DNA from: Alviniconcha marisindica
Lineage: Eukaryota; Mollusca; Gastropoda; Provannidae
Direction of reading: 5' to 3'
NCBI GenBank assembly: GCA_018857735.1
Contig: JABMCL010000106.1
Coordinates: 777,501 to 841,500 of the forward strand
Length of the DNA: 64,000 bases
Made by a program: the position numbers and the translations under genes
The notes under the pieces: model-generated
Databases searched by the model: none
What the model was told of the DNA's origin: nothing
The model's input: only the letters and a program-made list of their open reading frames with translations
Shown here: positions 1 through 12,030 of the stretch, in pieces
How the letters are laid out: each line of letters begins with the position of its first letter
Numbering within the stretch: the first letter of the stretch is position 1

Positions 1-395
1 GGAATGGAAAAGAGTATTTATAATGGAAAGGAAAAGAGTATTTATGAAGTGGGGCATTGCCTGACACTGCACAAATCTACTTGTTTGACCGTCTGTCCAT
101 GTAGCGGTCTGTCTGGCCGTCCAGGAAGTGACCAGTACTTTCCCGGAGGCCGGGTTTGTTTTCGGAGGAATCTTTTGAATACAAATTGAATGTAGTGATT
201 TGGAATGGAATGGAATAAAAAATATTTATGAAGTGGGGCATTGCCTGCCACTGCACGTAAATCTTTACGTGTTTGACCGTCTGTCCGTGTAGTCTTCCGT
301 CTGGCGTCGGGGGACCATTACTTTCCGGAAAGCCAGGTTTCGTTTCGGGGAGAAATTACTGAATATAAATTGAATGTAATGATTTGTGATGCAAT
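1..395. repeat. Two tandem copies of a 184 bp unit
   Basis: The phrase GAAGTGGGGCATTGCCTG recurs at 46 and 230, followed both times by a GTTTGACCGTCTGTCC block, an ACTTTCC..GG block and an AATTGAATGTAGTGATTTG-like end. Divergence is about 15-20 percent by eye. Lies in the intron (or flank) upstream of w1. Bases 396-545 show no clear feature. Confidence 0.85.
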
Positions 396-545
396 GGAAT
401 GTAAAAAAAAAAAGTATAAAGCGCTTATGAGCCGAAAGCGCATAATCAAAAACCAACAACAACAAACAACAGGGTCGACAGAATTATATGTACAGAACCA
501 AGACAACAATGAACAATGAAACTCTACTGGTTTTATAAACAAAAA

Positions 546-789
546 CACTTTGTACAACTCTTCATTTGACGTCTTTATCATCACTTCCACATACACACGC
601 ACGCACGCACGCACGCACGCAGAGACAGACAGTCATACAGTCACACACACCCCCACACACACACACACACACAAAAAACACACACACCGCCGCCCCGCCG
701 CTGCCGCCCGCCGCACGCACGCACGACGCACAGACACAGACACAGACACAACACACACACAACACACACAAACACACACACACACACAC

Positions 790-831
<42 letters not shown>

Positions 832-834
832 GTT
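546..834. repeat. Compound CA-rich microsatellite
   Basis: Long CA runs with CGCA, CAGA and CCGC interruptions. Gives spurious His/Thr and Cys/Val reading frames on both strands. 835-1080 is ordinary sequence with nothing recognised. Confidence 0.95.
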
Positions 835-1059
835 TGTCAGCGAAACTACGGGGGCTGTGCAGTGAGATATGTCTCCGTTGGCTGTGTCCTGACTGGGTGT
901 AGCTGTTACCACGAGGCCAACGGCCCCATTGTGTACATCACAGTTTGTCACAATCTGACATCAAAAGACCGCGCGCGTACCCTCTGGGATGTCGCTGTAG
1001 TTTAGAACTGCACGAGGCGCGTAATTGCCACAGTCCCTCTGGCTCTCCATATTTCTCTG

Positions 1060-1560
1060 TCACTGATCTCTGTCTGTCTGTCTGTCTCTGATCTCACTCT
1101 CTCTCTCTCTCAGCATCTCTCTCTCTCACTCTCTCTCTCTCGCTGATCTCTCTTCCCGCTTCTCTGTCCGTCTCGTCTCTCTCACCGTCTTTCTCGCTCT
1201 ATCTCTGTCTGTCTCTCTGTCTCTCTGATCTCACTCTTTCCGCTTCTCTCTCTGTCTCTCTCGCCTCCCTCCTTGTCTTCCCCCCCCCCACCTCCAGTCT
1301 CTCTGAGCTCTCTCTTCCCGATTCTCTCTCTCTCTCTCTCTCTTTGTCTCTGCTCTCTCTCTCTCTCTCTCTGCCACTTCCTCTCTCAGCTCTCTCTGAC
1401 TTTGTCTGTTCCTGTTTCTTTCTGTCTCAGAACTCTCTCTCGCTCTGTGTATGTTTCTGACCTCTCTCGTCTCTCCCTCTCTCCCCCCTCTCTCTCTGTG
1501 ATCTTTCTCCTTCTCTCTCCCATCTCAGTGTGCTCTGACACTATCTGTCTGTCTCAGCCT
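1060..1560. repeat. CT-rich tract
   Basis: About 500 bp of CTCT / CTGT / TCTC with sparse interruptions; pyrimidine-rich on the + strand. Followed by a TG microsatellite and a GA run, annotated separately. Confidence 0.9.
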
Positions 1561-1578
1561 CTTTGTTCTCACGGCGGG

Positions 1579-1618
1579 TGGTGTGTGTGTGGTGTGTGGT
1601 GTGTGTGTGTGTGTGTGC

Positions 1619-1670
<52 letters not shown>

Positions 1671-1870
1671 CCTGACACTACCAGGTGCGGTTGACAGGAC
1701 GTATTTAACTTGATTCTATCTCAGGCCACATCCCTGTATACATGCAAGCAAGGAACGAGACGGGTGTCTACATGTGTGTGTTTGTGTGTGTGCGTGCGTG
1801 CGTGCGTGAGTGTGTTTATCAGCACTGCCATCACACACAGGCACGGGCGCACGCACGCACACACACTCTC

Positions 1871-1930
<60 letters not shown>
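1579..1930. repeat. TG and GA microsatellites
   Basis: TG run at about 1579-1668, mixed TG/CG at 1770-1815, and an uninterrupted GA run at about 1876-1930. The interval between has no feature I can name. Confidence 0.93.
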
Positions 1931-1933
<3 letters not shown>

Positions 1934-2020
1934 TCGAACTCAAAAACTTTAATACTCAAGGATAGTAGCGTTAGGTCCTTTGGACCTGTCTAACAGCCAG
2001 TCCTTGCTATACTACACAGA
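1931..2020 (+). repeat. Dispersed repeat, copy A
   Basis: Starts ACTCGAACTCAAAAACTTTA and contains GACCTGTCTAACA.C.AGTCCTTGCTA.ACTAC. The same ~90 bp sequence occurs at 30334-30425 in the same orientation. No target duplication identified. Confidence 0.75.
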
Positions 2021-2993
2021 GAGAGAGAGTTACCTGTGTTGGACCCTTGTGTTTTGAGTGTGCAGGTGTGCGCATTTGACATTAAGGGTACCACCAAATG
2101 GTGTTGCTTCTGCCGCTGTCAGATGAGAGGCACAACACACCTGCCGCTAGCTATTTCCTTGGGTAGGGGGCTGGGTGGGGTGTGGGGAGGTGGCTAGGAT
2201 AGTTGTTTATAGTGCTGGTGTAGGGGTGGGGGGTGGGGTGGTGCAAGTTGTCTTAGGAAGGTCATGCTGTTGAGGGGTGGGCTGTTGTGTGGGATCAATC
2301 AATCAGTGTTTTATTTTATGTCTGTTCACATCGAGGTGATATTAAGCGAAAAACAAACAAACAAACCCCAAAACAACAACACGCACCCACACGAAACAAA
2401 AAACAAAACCCCGTATATTTTTATATTATACTAGCTTACCCACAGAACTATGAACAATCAATTTAACAATAGAACTGATAATATCAGTATTATACAAACT
2501 GTCAGTATGATACAAACTATCTCTTACATTGTTGCAAGCATTAAAGTCATATCCATTTTTTTTTTTCTCTCTCTCTCTCTCCTTCTCTGATCTCTCTTCC
2601 CGATTCACTCTCACTTTGTCTGTTGTGTGGGAGAAGTTCTTGGGAACGGTTACACTGGTGGTTGAGTGTGCAGCCATTTCCCTGCACAACCACTCCTCTC
2701 AGCCTGAACCTTGAAGCATTTGCTTGTGCACCAGCCAGACGTTTAAACCTAATAACAACACCCCAGAGCTCGACTTGCTACACAAGCATCAAGTGTGGAA
2801 CAGATGGCTGCTGGCGCCTGTGGCCAGCCTGAATTGTTGCAAGTATGTGGTGCAAAACAGATAATTGCTGGCGCCTGTGGCCACAGTGCAGGCAGCCCTG
2901 CAGCTATAAGTTCATTGTTCAGCCACTCCTTAGGATGTGTTGTCTGTGGTGAACAGTCTCAACTCTCCACTTTGTTCACTGAACATGGCAAGC
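2021..2993. other. Intron sequence without recognised feature
   Basis: Low-complexity G-rich patch around 2160-2280, an A-rich patch around 2345-2410 and a short CT run near 2560. No exon-like frame with splice sites and no ORF with family resemblance was found on either strand. The GCTGGCGCCTGTGGCC phrase occurs twice (about 2810 and 2870). Confidence 0.6.
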
Positions 2994-3027
2994 GGTGAAC
3001 ACACGCATGCACTCATGCACACATGCG

Positions 3028-3062
<35 letters not shown>

Positions 3063-3412
3063 TCACACTCTCTCTCTTGTGCACATGCACGTACGCACAC
3101 ATGCACACACACACACACACACACACACACAGTCAAAGTATTTTTATATCGTGCAAAATCTTGCCAGGCAGGACCATTCCAAGCACACGCATGGGTGCCT
3201 TGCACAGAGGAGTGTGCTATAAACAGTTCACTGACCCAACTTGAACAGAAAACAAAATGGGGCCCACAGCGGAGGAAAATACCAGAAAATGTGTCAGCTA
3301 GTCTGCTGTTTTGGAAATACACATGGACAGACACACACAAGCATGCACAGCTGTATGCATGCACACACATGCACACACGCATGCCACGCACGCATGCACG
3401 TACGCACGCACG

Positions 3413-3454
<42 letters not shown>

Positions 3455-3456
3455 TC
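2994..3456. repeat. CA-rich microsatellites flanking 170 bp of unique sequence
   Basis: CA/GCA runs at 2998-3132 and 3335-3452 with GCATGCAC interruptions; the middle part is ordinary sequence. Confidence 0.93.
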
Positions 3457-3514
3457 AACAGGCTTTAGTTTGTCAATATGAAGAAAAGTGAAGACTTGGA
3501 CAGGCAACACCCAA

Positions 3515-4080
3515 CACATTGTTCAGCAACACTGGTCACATTGGTCAGCAACACCCCTCACATTGGTTAGCAACACCCTTCACATTGGTCAGCAACGCCC
3601 TTCACACTGGTCACATCAGTTAGCAGCACCCTTTGTATTTGTTGGCTGCTTCCTTCACATTGGTCAGTAACACTGTATACATTGGTCAGCAACACCTTTC
3701 ACACTGGTCAGCAACACCATCACACTGGTCATCAACATCTTGACATTGGTCAGCAACACCTTCAGATTGGTCGGCTGCACCTTCACATTGGTTGGCAACA
3801 CCTTCATATTGGTCAGCAACACCTTCACATTGGTCACATTGGTCAGCAACAGTCTTCACACTGGTCAGCAACAGCCTTCATATTGGTTAGCAACACCCTT
3901 CACATTAGTCACATTGGTCAGCAACAGCCTTCATACTGGTCAGCAACAGCCTTCACATTGGTCAGCAACACCTTCGCATTGGTCAGCAACACCCTTCACA
4001 TTAGTCACATTGGTCAGCAACAACCTTCATATTGGTCAGCAACACCTATCCCATTTACTATGCTTTGGTCAGCAACACCT
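3515..4080. repeat. Minisatellite, ~21-24 bp unit
   Basis: About 25 copies of a unit containing TTGGTCAGCAACACC and TTCACA. Variants include GTCACATTGG insertions. Not attached to any exon. Confidence 0.93.
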
Positions 4081-4157
4081 TTAGTACTGCTACATCTTAC
4101 CCTCCAGGCGGTTCCACTTCAGCAACAGCACCCTTCACTTTGGATCCTTCAGGCAAC

Positions 4158-4310
4158 GGGTTTTAAAGGGACTGAGCACGCAAGGGAGTTAATTAGCGCT
4201 TGAGAAAACATCGCACAAACACAACAGTAACCAAGACCCGAGTCGCCTACATTAACCCTCACCTGGCATGCGAGTAAATGCAAGGAACATGAACTCCACC
4301 AGAGGTGCAT
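4158..4310 (-). repeat. Half-copy of fold-back element (see 44748-45033)
   Basis: Contains GGGAGTTAATTAGCGCTTGA, CCTGGCATGCGAGTAAAT and AACTCCACCAGAGGTGCAT, in the order of the left arm of the palindromic element near 44.8 kb. Only one arm is present. Confidence 0.75.
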
Positions 4311-4599
4311 CTTTAAAGAGATTACCTTCCCTGGCTGGGCACCCATCCTTGTTTGTGATATTGATTCAGCTGAGAGTGAAAGGGGGGAATATGGATTTTT
4401 CAAAGACACGTTGGCCTGGGATTACCAGGGACACAATGAGTGAAGCAGAACCAGCCATGGTTGAATGCACCGTCTTCCAGTGAGGCCGTGACTCACTGCT
4501 TTGTAGTGTATTGCAAACAAAGTCACTGTGACCCGAACGGCACATCAGCTCATCAGCTTTTTCCGTTTGGTTTGCGGTAAACTTCAACAAGTGTGTGCG

Positions 4600-4865
4600 T
4601 GCTTGAGCACTTGCATGTGTGTGTGGGAAGGGGGGTGGGGGGAGGGGGGAGGGTGACGTGTGTGTGCACACGTGTGTGTGTGTTTGTGTGAAAGTGTGTG
4701 TGTATGTGCAGGCATGTGTGCACATGTATGTGTCTGTGCATGTACTTTGCGTTTGTGCACATGAAAGCATGTGTATACATGTGTGTGTGTGCACGTATGT
4801 GTGCCTGTCCGTGTGTTTTGGGTGTCTCTGCATGTATATATCTATGTATATATGTGTGTGCATGT
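4600..4865. repeat. TG-rich microsatellite with TA steps
   Basis: Degenerate TG/TGCA/TATG repeat preceded by a GGGGAGGGGGGAGGG patch at 4627-4652. Confidence 0.9.
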
Positions 4866-4974
4866 ATCTTTTTTTAATTTATGTATGTGCATGGTCTCCC
4901 CACCCCAACAACAACAACAACAAAGCTGTTGCAATAATCACTTCAGATCACCTCTCCCTTTCTCTCTAATCTCC

Positions 4975-5118
4975 ACCCCCCCCCCCCCCCCCCCCTCACC
5001 ATGGTAACTTGGTGTTTTATATCAAGTCAACCTGCAGGGTTATAGCAGGGCAAGTGATATTGTTAACAAACAGCTTTGTTGTTGTTGTGTGTGTGTGTGT
5101 GTGTGGGGGGGGGGGGGG

Positions 5119-5153
<35 letters not shown>

Positions 5154-5171
5154 ACACACACACACACACAC

Positions 5172-5240
<69 letters not shown>
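4975..5240. repeat. Poly-C, dispersed element trace, TG, poly-G, CT and CA tracts in a row
   Basis: C run 4976-4995; a degenerate copy of the GTGTTTTA..AGTCAACC element at about 5007-5060; TG run from 5088; G run 5105-5118; CT run 5122-5150; CA run 5155-5236 with one CCCC break. Confidence 0.9.
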
Positions 5241-5392
5241 CAGTGTATTTACCGTGGCCCAAAGCCAAGGTGCATAACATGCTGAATTTTTACTTTGGTT
5301 CTGCTTGTGTCTTAGTGTTGTTGTTTTTATCACTAGAAATAGAATTTGCCTTGATTGCGTCTGCTGCGAGTGTTTTGTTTTGTGAGCAAACA

Positions 5393-5423
5393 CACGCAAA
5401 CACACACACACACACGTGTGTGT

Positions 5424-5500
<77 letters not shown>

Positions 5501-5515
5501 AGTGTGTGTGTGTTT

Positions 5516-5579
<64 letters not shown>

Positions 5580-5580
5580 A
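5393..5580. repeat. CA run meeting TG run (self-complementary), 180 bp
   Basis: A short CA run (5398-5415) passes through ACGTGTG into about 160 bp of TG with TTGAG interruptions. The CA part can pair with the TG part. Confidence 0.93.
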
Positions 5581-5789
5581 CATTGCTTATAAGCTGCATA
5601 AACTTGTCTGTGTTCTCATCACCATTGTTTTGTATTTTTGTTTTGTATCCTGAATAAATTTATGTTTAAACCAAATGTCAGACTAGGTATGGTTGTACAT
5701 GTACTTCTTGAGCGGGACTTATTTTTGATAATAATAATAAAAATGTATACAGCGCAAAATCTTGGCTGGAGAGACTGTTCTAAGTGCAC

Positions 5790-5793
5790 AAAT

Positions 5794-5862
<69 letters not shown>

Positions 5863-5877
5863 CACCTGCACACATGA

Positions 5878-5922
<45 letters not shown>
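5790..5922. repeat. CA run followed by TA run
   Basis: About 35 CA dinucleotides (5792-5861) and, after a short spacer, about 21 TA dinucleotides (5879-5920). Confidence 0.96.
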
Positions 5923-5923
<1 letters not shown>

Positions 5924-6107
5924 TATTCACAATTTAATTTACAGCCAACTTAAACATAAAACAAACAGAGACTTGAGGCAGAGGAAGATAGCAGCATGGG
6001 TCGGAAAACAGAGCAGGTCTTTTGTTTTTAAAAGAGAAACATCTTTTCTAAACTCATTTCGACTGTGGAAACTGCCTGTCATGGTTGATGTTTCTCTTTG
6101 TGTGCAG

Positions 6108-6239
6108 GGTGCACGGGGTGGTTCCTGAAAGCAATGGTTGGGATCAGTGGGGTGGTGGTCCTGCTGCAGATCATCTTTCACATCACTCTCGTTGCCATAG
6201 CAACGGATGAGGAACCCTATGGCTCCATGCTACCTAACT
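6108..6239 (+). CDS. Piezo: Piezo exon w1 (first exon visible)
   Basis: Acceptor TTTGTGTGCAG precedes it and donor GTGAGT follows. The first two bases complete a codon begun upstream; one base (T) is carried to w2. It reads CTGWFLKAMVGISG, then the hydrophobic helix GVVVLLQIIFHITLVAIA, and ends near LPN. This matches the second N-terminal helix of Piezo and the start of the extracellular loop with the conserved cysteine. The exon encoding the first helix and Met is not in the 6.1 kb upstream, which shows only repeats. Confidence 0.88.
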
Positions 6240-6299
6240 GTGAGTAAAAGTTCCTCTTGTGAGTCCAATGATTGGTCCCTCATTGAGTCAGTGAGTTCA

Positions 6300-6540
6300 C
6301 TCGCTCACACACAAACATGAACAAGTGCATGCGTGCATGCACACACATACATGTATACACATGCATGCACTCACACATGCATGCATGCACATACATACAC
6401 ACACACACATGCATGCATGTGCACACATGCACCCACGCACGTGTGTGCATGCACACGCACACACACACACACATACACACACACACACATGCATATGCAC
6501 ACATGCACCCACGCACTGTGTGCACACACAGCACCACACA

Positions 6541-6617
<77 letters not shown>

Positions 6618-6740
6618 ACTCCACTATGATGTCCATTTTTACAGTTTTGACAGTAAGATGATTGTCTTAAGAGGGTTTGACTGGATGCTTGCATACCTCT
6701 GGTTCTGAAGTCAAGGGGGGGGGGGGGGGGGGGGGGGTAT
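6300..6740. repeat. CA-rich microsatellite and poly-G run in intron w1/w2
   Basis: CA/GCATGCA runs from 6303 to 6615; a run of 23 or more G at 6715-6737. Confidence 0.95.
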
Positions 6741-6839
6741 ATTGGAATTTAACGATATCTGTGTTTGTGTGTCTGTCTGTCCATGTGTTTCTACTAGATC
6801 TTCAAAACTAGTGATTCTTTTGCAACCAAGATGGTAGAT

Positions 6840-7165
6840 CATCATAAGCTGGAGTGTTGTGAAAATATTTAAATGTGTTGAAGGTCAAGGTCACAGCAAA
6901 GCTCCTAAATTGGCAAGAACTGTTTGGGTAATATCTTCTGAATGCTGACCCTGTTGCAGCCAAACACGGTATGGTGATGCATCATATTGTGAAAAACTGG
7001 TTTGCAGTCCAGGGTCAAGGTCACAGCAAAGGTCCAAAATTTGCAAGAACTGTTTGGGTAATATCTTCTGAATGCTGACCCTGTTGCAGCCAAGCAATGG
7101 TATGGTGATGCATCATATCGCGAAAAAACTGGGTTGGAGTCTTCAAGGTCAAGGTCACGGTGAAG
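6840..7165. repeat. Tandem ~128 bp repeat with AAGGTCA half-sites
   Basis: Two and a half copies. Each has GGTCAAGGTCACAGCAAAG, then GCAAGAACTGTTTGGGTAAT, then CTGACCCTGTTGCAGCCAA. The CAAGGTCA core matches the extended half-site bound by NR5A/ERR-type nuclear receptors. Functional meaning is unproven; it is probably part of a dispersed element. Confidence 0.8.
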
Positions 7166-7431
7166 GCTCCTGTAATCAAAGTATGACTGTTACTGATCTC
7201 GTTGGCGCCAAACTAAGGGTGCTGGTGTACTGTTAAGTGTTACCGATAACCAGACCAAGGGCAAACAAAATGGGTATACGTTATGGCAATGACCCTAACT
7301 TACAGCATCCAGGCTCGCAACAGCGGGTATTTTACTGCACAAGATGACAAACCTTTATTTTCTTTGTTTTTTGTTTGTTTAATGTTTGGACAGCGGGATG
7401 AGGATTTTACAGAATGTTTTGTCTGTTGCAG

Positions 7432-7474
7432 GTTCGAGCAGAGAGATGATTGTCCGTCAGTTTGGATTCCAGAG
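7432..7474 (+). CDS. Piezo: Piezo exon w2 (43-nt small exon)
   Basis: Bounded by CTGTTGCAG and donor GTAAAT. With the T carried from w1 it reads CSSREMIVRQFGFQ plus two bases of an Arg codon. The Cys-Ser-Ser-Arg start aligns with the loop cysteine of vertebrate Piezo (SCSRWE), and FGFQR aligns with the IGVTRLD region before the next helix. Its small size is unusual, but the phase fit on both sides supports it. Confidence 0.88.
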
Positions 7475-7559
7475 GTAAATGCCTGTTGCTGTCTGCGTGT
7501 TCTCATTTTGATTGACAGAAGTTATTAAAAGTACATAACGTGTATGTGTGTAACTTGAA

Positions 7560-8420
7560 GCTTACAGAGGGGCTAGTGACTGATCATTAATTTTAATGTA
7601 GGGTTAGTGGCTAGGGACTGATCATTTAGTGGTAGGGTGTGTGGATAGAGACTGATCATTTAATGTAGGGTAAGTGGCTAGAGACTGATCATTTAGTGGT
7701 AGGGTGTGTGGATAGAGACTGATCATTTAATGTAGGGTAAGTGGCTAGAGACTGATCATTTAGTGGTAGGGTGTGTGGCTAGAGACTGATCATTTAATGT
7801 AGGGTTAGTGGCTAGGGACTGATCATTTAGTGGTAGGGTGTGTGGATAGAGACTGATTATTTAATGTAGGGTTAGTGGCTAGGGACTGATCATTTAATGG
7901 TAGGGTGTGTGGCTAGAGACTGATCATTTAATGTAGGGTTAGTGGCTAGGGACTGATCATTTAATGGTAGGGTGTGTGGCTAGAGACTGATCATTTAATG
8001 GCAGGGTGTGTGGCTGGTGACTGATCATTTAGTGGTAGGGTGTGTGGCTAGAGACTGATCATAATGTAGGGTTAGTGGCTAGGGACTGATCATTTAGTGG
8101 TAGGGTGTGTGGCTAGAGACTGATCATTTAATGTAGGGTTAGTGGCTAGAGACTGATCATTTAGTGGTAGGGTGTGTGGCTAGAGACTGATCATTTAATG
8201 GTAGGGTATGTGGCTAGGGACTGATCATTTAGTGTAGGGTGAGTGGCTAGAGACTGATCATTTAACGTAGGGTAAGTGGCTAGAGACTGATCATTTAATG
8301 GTAGGGTGTGTGGCTGGTGACTGATCATTTAATGGTAGGGTGTGTGGCTGGTGACTGATCATTTAATGGTAGGGTGTGTGGCTGGTGACTGATCATTTAA
8401 TAGGAAAATGGCAGGTTAAG
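7560..8420. repeat. Minisatellite in intron w2/w3, ~31-33 bp unit
   Basis: About 27 copies of a unit with GACTGATCATTTA followed by GTAGGGT and GTGGCTAG. Two sub-types (GTAGGGTTAGTGG and GGTAGGGTGTGTGG) alternate, giving a higher-order ~63 bp period. Confidence 0.95.
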
Positions 8421-8579
8421 TGGCTAGTGGCTGCTCACCAGTAGGAGGAGGAAAGGACAACAAACTCCCAAACTAAGCTGTCAACTAACAGAACTGAGTG
8501 TCTACACATGCACATATACATGCATGTGACAGCCCATGCATACCCCTCCCCCCCCCCCCCCCCACCACACACACACACA

Positions 8580-9200
<621 letters not shown>

Positions 9201-9496
9201 CACCCCTGAAGCTGCGACCTAGTTACATGGCATTAGCCGATCAGCCAACTGTGGCAACAGCAGCACATGGATCGCTGGCTCTGCAGCCTGTGTGATTGAT
9301 GCACATCAGACGAGGGCTTAAAACAGCGTTGATGGCATCTGCATCTGTCCCTGGTGGCATTTGTGCGGCCCTGATGATAATGGAGCTTTGTTGACTGTTT
9401 AGGGGTTTACAGTGCTGCTGCTGCTGCTTCTGCTGTACACTTTGGGCGTTCAAGAGTTGAATCGACTGTTTAGTATGGTACTGAGAGGATACGAAG

Positions 9497-9611
9497 GGGG
9501 GGGGGGGGGGGGGGGGAGTTGTCATAGAGAGAGCAACTAAGTAAAATGATATTGAATAATTTTGTAGTTTTACACCCATGCAGTCACCCATGCAGGTTGT
9601 CTCTGTGCAGA

Positions 9612-9679
<68 letters not shown>

Positions 9680-9693
9680 AACCATAGTTATAT

Positions 9694-9727
<34 letters not shown>

Positions 9728-9738
9728 ACCATTACAGT

Positions 9739-9805
<67 letters not shown>

Positions 9806-9824
9806 ACCATTACAGTTATATCAC

Positions 9825-9875
<51 letters not shown>

Positions 9876-9890
9876 AGAGAGAGAGAGGGG

Positions 9891-9947
<57 letters not shown>

Positions 9948-9971
9948 ACCATTACAGTTATATGAGAAGAG

Positions 9972-10011
<40 letters not shown>

Positions 10012-10051
10012 CAACCATAAGTATATCACAGAGAGAGAGAGAGGGGGGGGG

Positions 10052-10113
<62 letters not shown>

Positions 10114-10170
10114 TCAACCATTACAGTTATATCACAGAGAGAGAGAGAGAGAGTCAACCATTACAGTTAT

Positions 10171-10231
<61 letters not shown>

Positions 10232-10247
10232 ACCATTACAGTTATAT

Positions 10248-10313
<66 letters not shown>

Positions 10314-10315
10314 AT
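9497..10315. repeat. GA-rich minisatellite (~800 bp) with TCAACCATTACAGTTATATCA spacers
   Basis: Poly-G at 9497-9517. From 9612 GA runs are broken at irregular intervals by a conserved spacer, TCAACCATTACAGTTATAT, about nine times. Homopurine on the + strand. Confidence 0.93.
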
Positions 10316-10504
10316 AATTATGCATGCATGTATCAGTGCATAAGTGCATAGGTGCATGTTTGTGTAAAATTTCAGGCGCCTGCTGTATACAAAAGTGACT
10401 TCTGAACTATATATCTATCTATCTGTGCTTTAATCCTTTCTTGGCCATGCTGGCTATGTAAAACATTCTCTGAATTCTGATGGTTTGCTTTGATAGTTAC
10501 AATA

Positions 10505-11783
10505 AATACCCCCTAGCCAGCACTGTCCAGGAGCAGGTTAAAACTCTCCAGGTGTGGGCTGTTTAACCTAACTGTCCATGAGCAGGTTAATGTTCACTGT
10601 CCAGGTGTGGGTTGTTTAACCCAACACTGTCCGTGAGCAGGTTAAAACTCTCCAGGTGTGGGCTGTTTAACCCAACACTGTCCGTGAGCAGGTTAACTCT
10701 CCAGGTGTGGGCTGTTTAACCCAACACTGTCCATGAGCAGGTTAACTCTCCAGGTGTGGGCTGTTTAACCCAACACTGTCCATGAGCAGGTTAAAACTCT
10801 CCAGGTGTGGGCTGTTTAACCCAACACTGTCCGTGAGCAGGTTAACTCTCCAGGTGTGGGCTGTTTAACTCAGCACTGTCCATGAGCAGGTTAATGTTCA
10901 TTCTCCAGGTGTGGGCTGTTTAACCCAACACTGACCATGAGCAGGTTAATGTTCACTGTCCAGGTGTGGGTTGTTTAACCCAACACTGTCCATGAGCAGG
11001 TTAAAACTCTCCAGGTGTGGGCTGTTAACCCAACACTGTCCATGAGCGGGTTAAAACTCTCCAGGTGTGGGCTGTTTAACTCAGCACTGTCCATGAGCAG
11101 GTTAATGTTCACTGTCCAGGTGTGGGTTGTTTAACCCAACACTGTCCATGAGCAGGTTAAAACTCTCCAGGTGTGGGCTGTTTAACCCAACACTGTCTGT
11201 GAGCAGGTTAACTCTCTAGGTGTGGGCTGTTTAACCCAACACTGTCCATGAGCGGGTTAAAACTCTCCAGGTGTGGGCTGTTTAACCCAACACTGTCCAT
11301 GAGCGGGTTAAAACTTTCCAGGTGTGGGCTGTTAACCCAACTCTGTCCATGAGCAGGTTAACTCTCCAGGTGTGGGCTGTTTAACCCAGGGCTGTCCATG
11401 AGCAGGTTAACAGTAATAACATTCTCCAGGTGTGGGCTGTTTAACCCAGCACTGTCCATGAACAGGTTAAAGTTCTCTCTCCAGGTGTGGGCTGTTTAAC
11501 CTAACACTGTCCATGAACAGGTTAACACTCCAGGTGTGGGCTGTTTGACTCAACACTGTTGATGAGCAGGTTAACGCTCTCCACATGTGGGCTGTTTAAC
11601 CCAACACTGTCCATGAGCAGGTTAACAGTAATAACACTCTACAGGTATGGGCTGTTTAACCCAGCCCTGACCTTGAGCAGGTTAATGTTCTCTCTCCAGG
11701 TGTGGGCAGTTTAACCTAGTACTGTGTGTGTGGACACCTTTTCATGCGCAGGATATTTAACCCAGCACTAAATCTCTGTGCAG
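10505..11783 (+). repeat. Acceptor-anchored minisatellite before exon w3
   Basis: About 24 copies of a ~48-55 bp unit. The unit contains TTTAACCCAACACTGTCC, ATGAGCAGGTTA and CTCCAGGTGTGGGCTG. The final 50 bp before w3 (TTTAACCCAGCACTAAAT, then CTCTGTGCAG) is a diverged unit whose GAGCAG|G has become the real acceptor TGTGCAG|G. Each unit therefore carries a branch-like TTTAAC plus a CAG. Confidence 0.9.
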
Positions 11784-12030
11784 GATGGATGGTGTACCTT
11801 ACTACCACATCGTCCGCCTGCTCCTCCCTGATGTGGCTGTCTTGGTGGTGTTCATCATCGTCCTGGTGGTCTGCGCCATTCTCCTCCGCAGCGACACCCA
11901 CGAGGAGGCTGACCTGCCCTTGACCCCCTCCTACGTGCAGAGGAGGCGCAAGATGGCACCTGTGCTCACCTACCTCGGGGAGTTCTTCGTGGGGCTGCTG
12001 CTGGCCGCCAGCGCCATCATGGTTCCTTCC
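11784..12030 (+). CDS. Piezo: Piezo exon w3
   Basis: Acceptor CTCTGTGCAG; donor GTGAGTTA. The first base completes Arg from w2 and the exon ends in phase 0. It reads RMDGVPYYHIVRLLLPD, the helix VAVLVVFIIVLVVCAILL, a charged cytoplasmic segment (SDTHEEADLPL, YVQRRRK) and a second helix FFVGLLLAASAIMVPS. Vertebrate Piezo has the matching order (IRLVAPDLGILVV, then an acidic/basic loop, then the next helix). The exon end and donor are the seed of the downstream minisatellite; the acceptor resembles the last unit of the upstream one. Confidence 0.93.

Noticed and set aside
7560..8420. CRISPR-like array of regular repeats
   Set aside because: No unique spacers, eukaryotic intron setting, alternating variant units: an ordinary minisatellite. 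The same applies to the other arrays.
11716..11901. Minus-strand frames overlapping Piezo exons w3, w4, w10 and w11
   Set aside because: Shadows of the coding strand; GC-rich exons often leave the antisense frame open.
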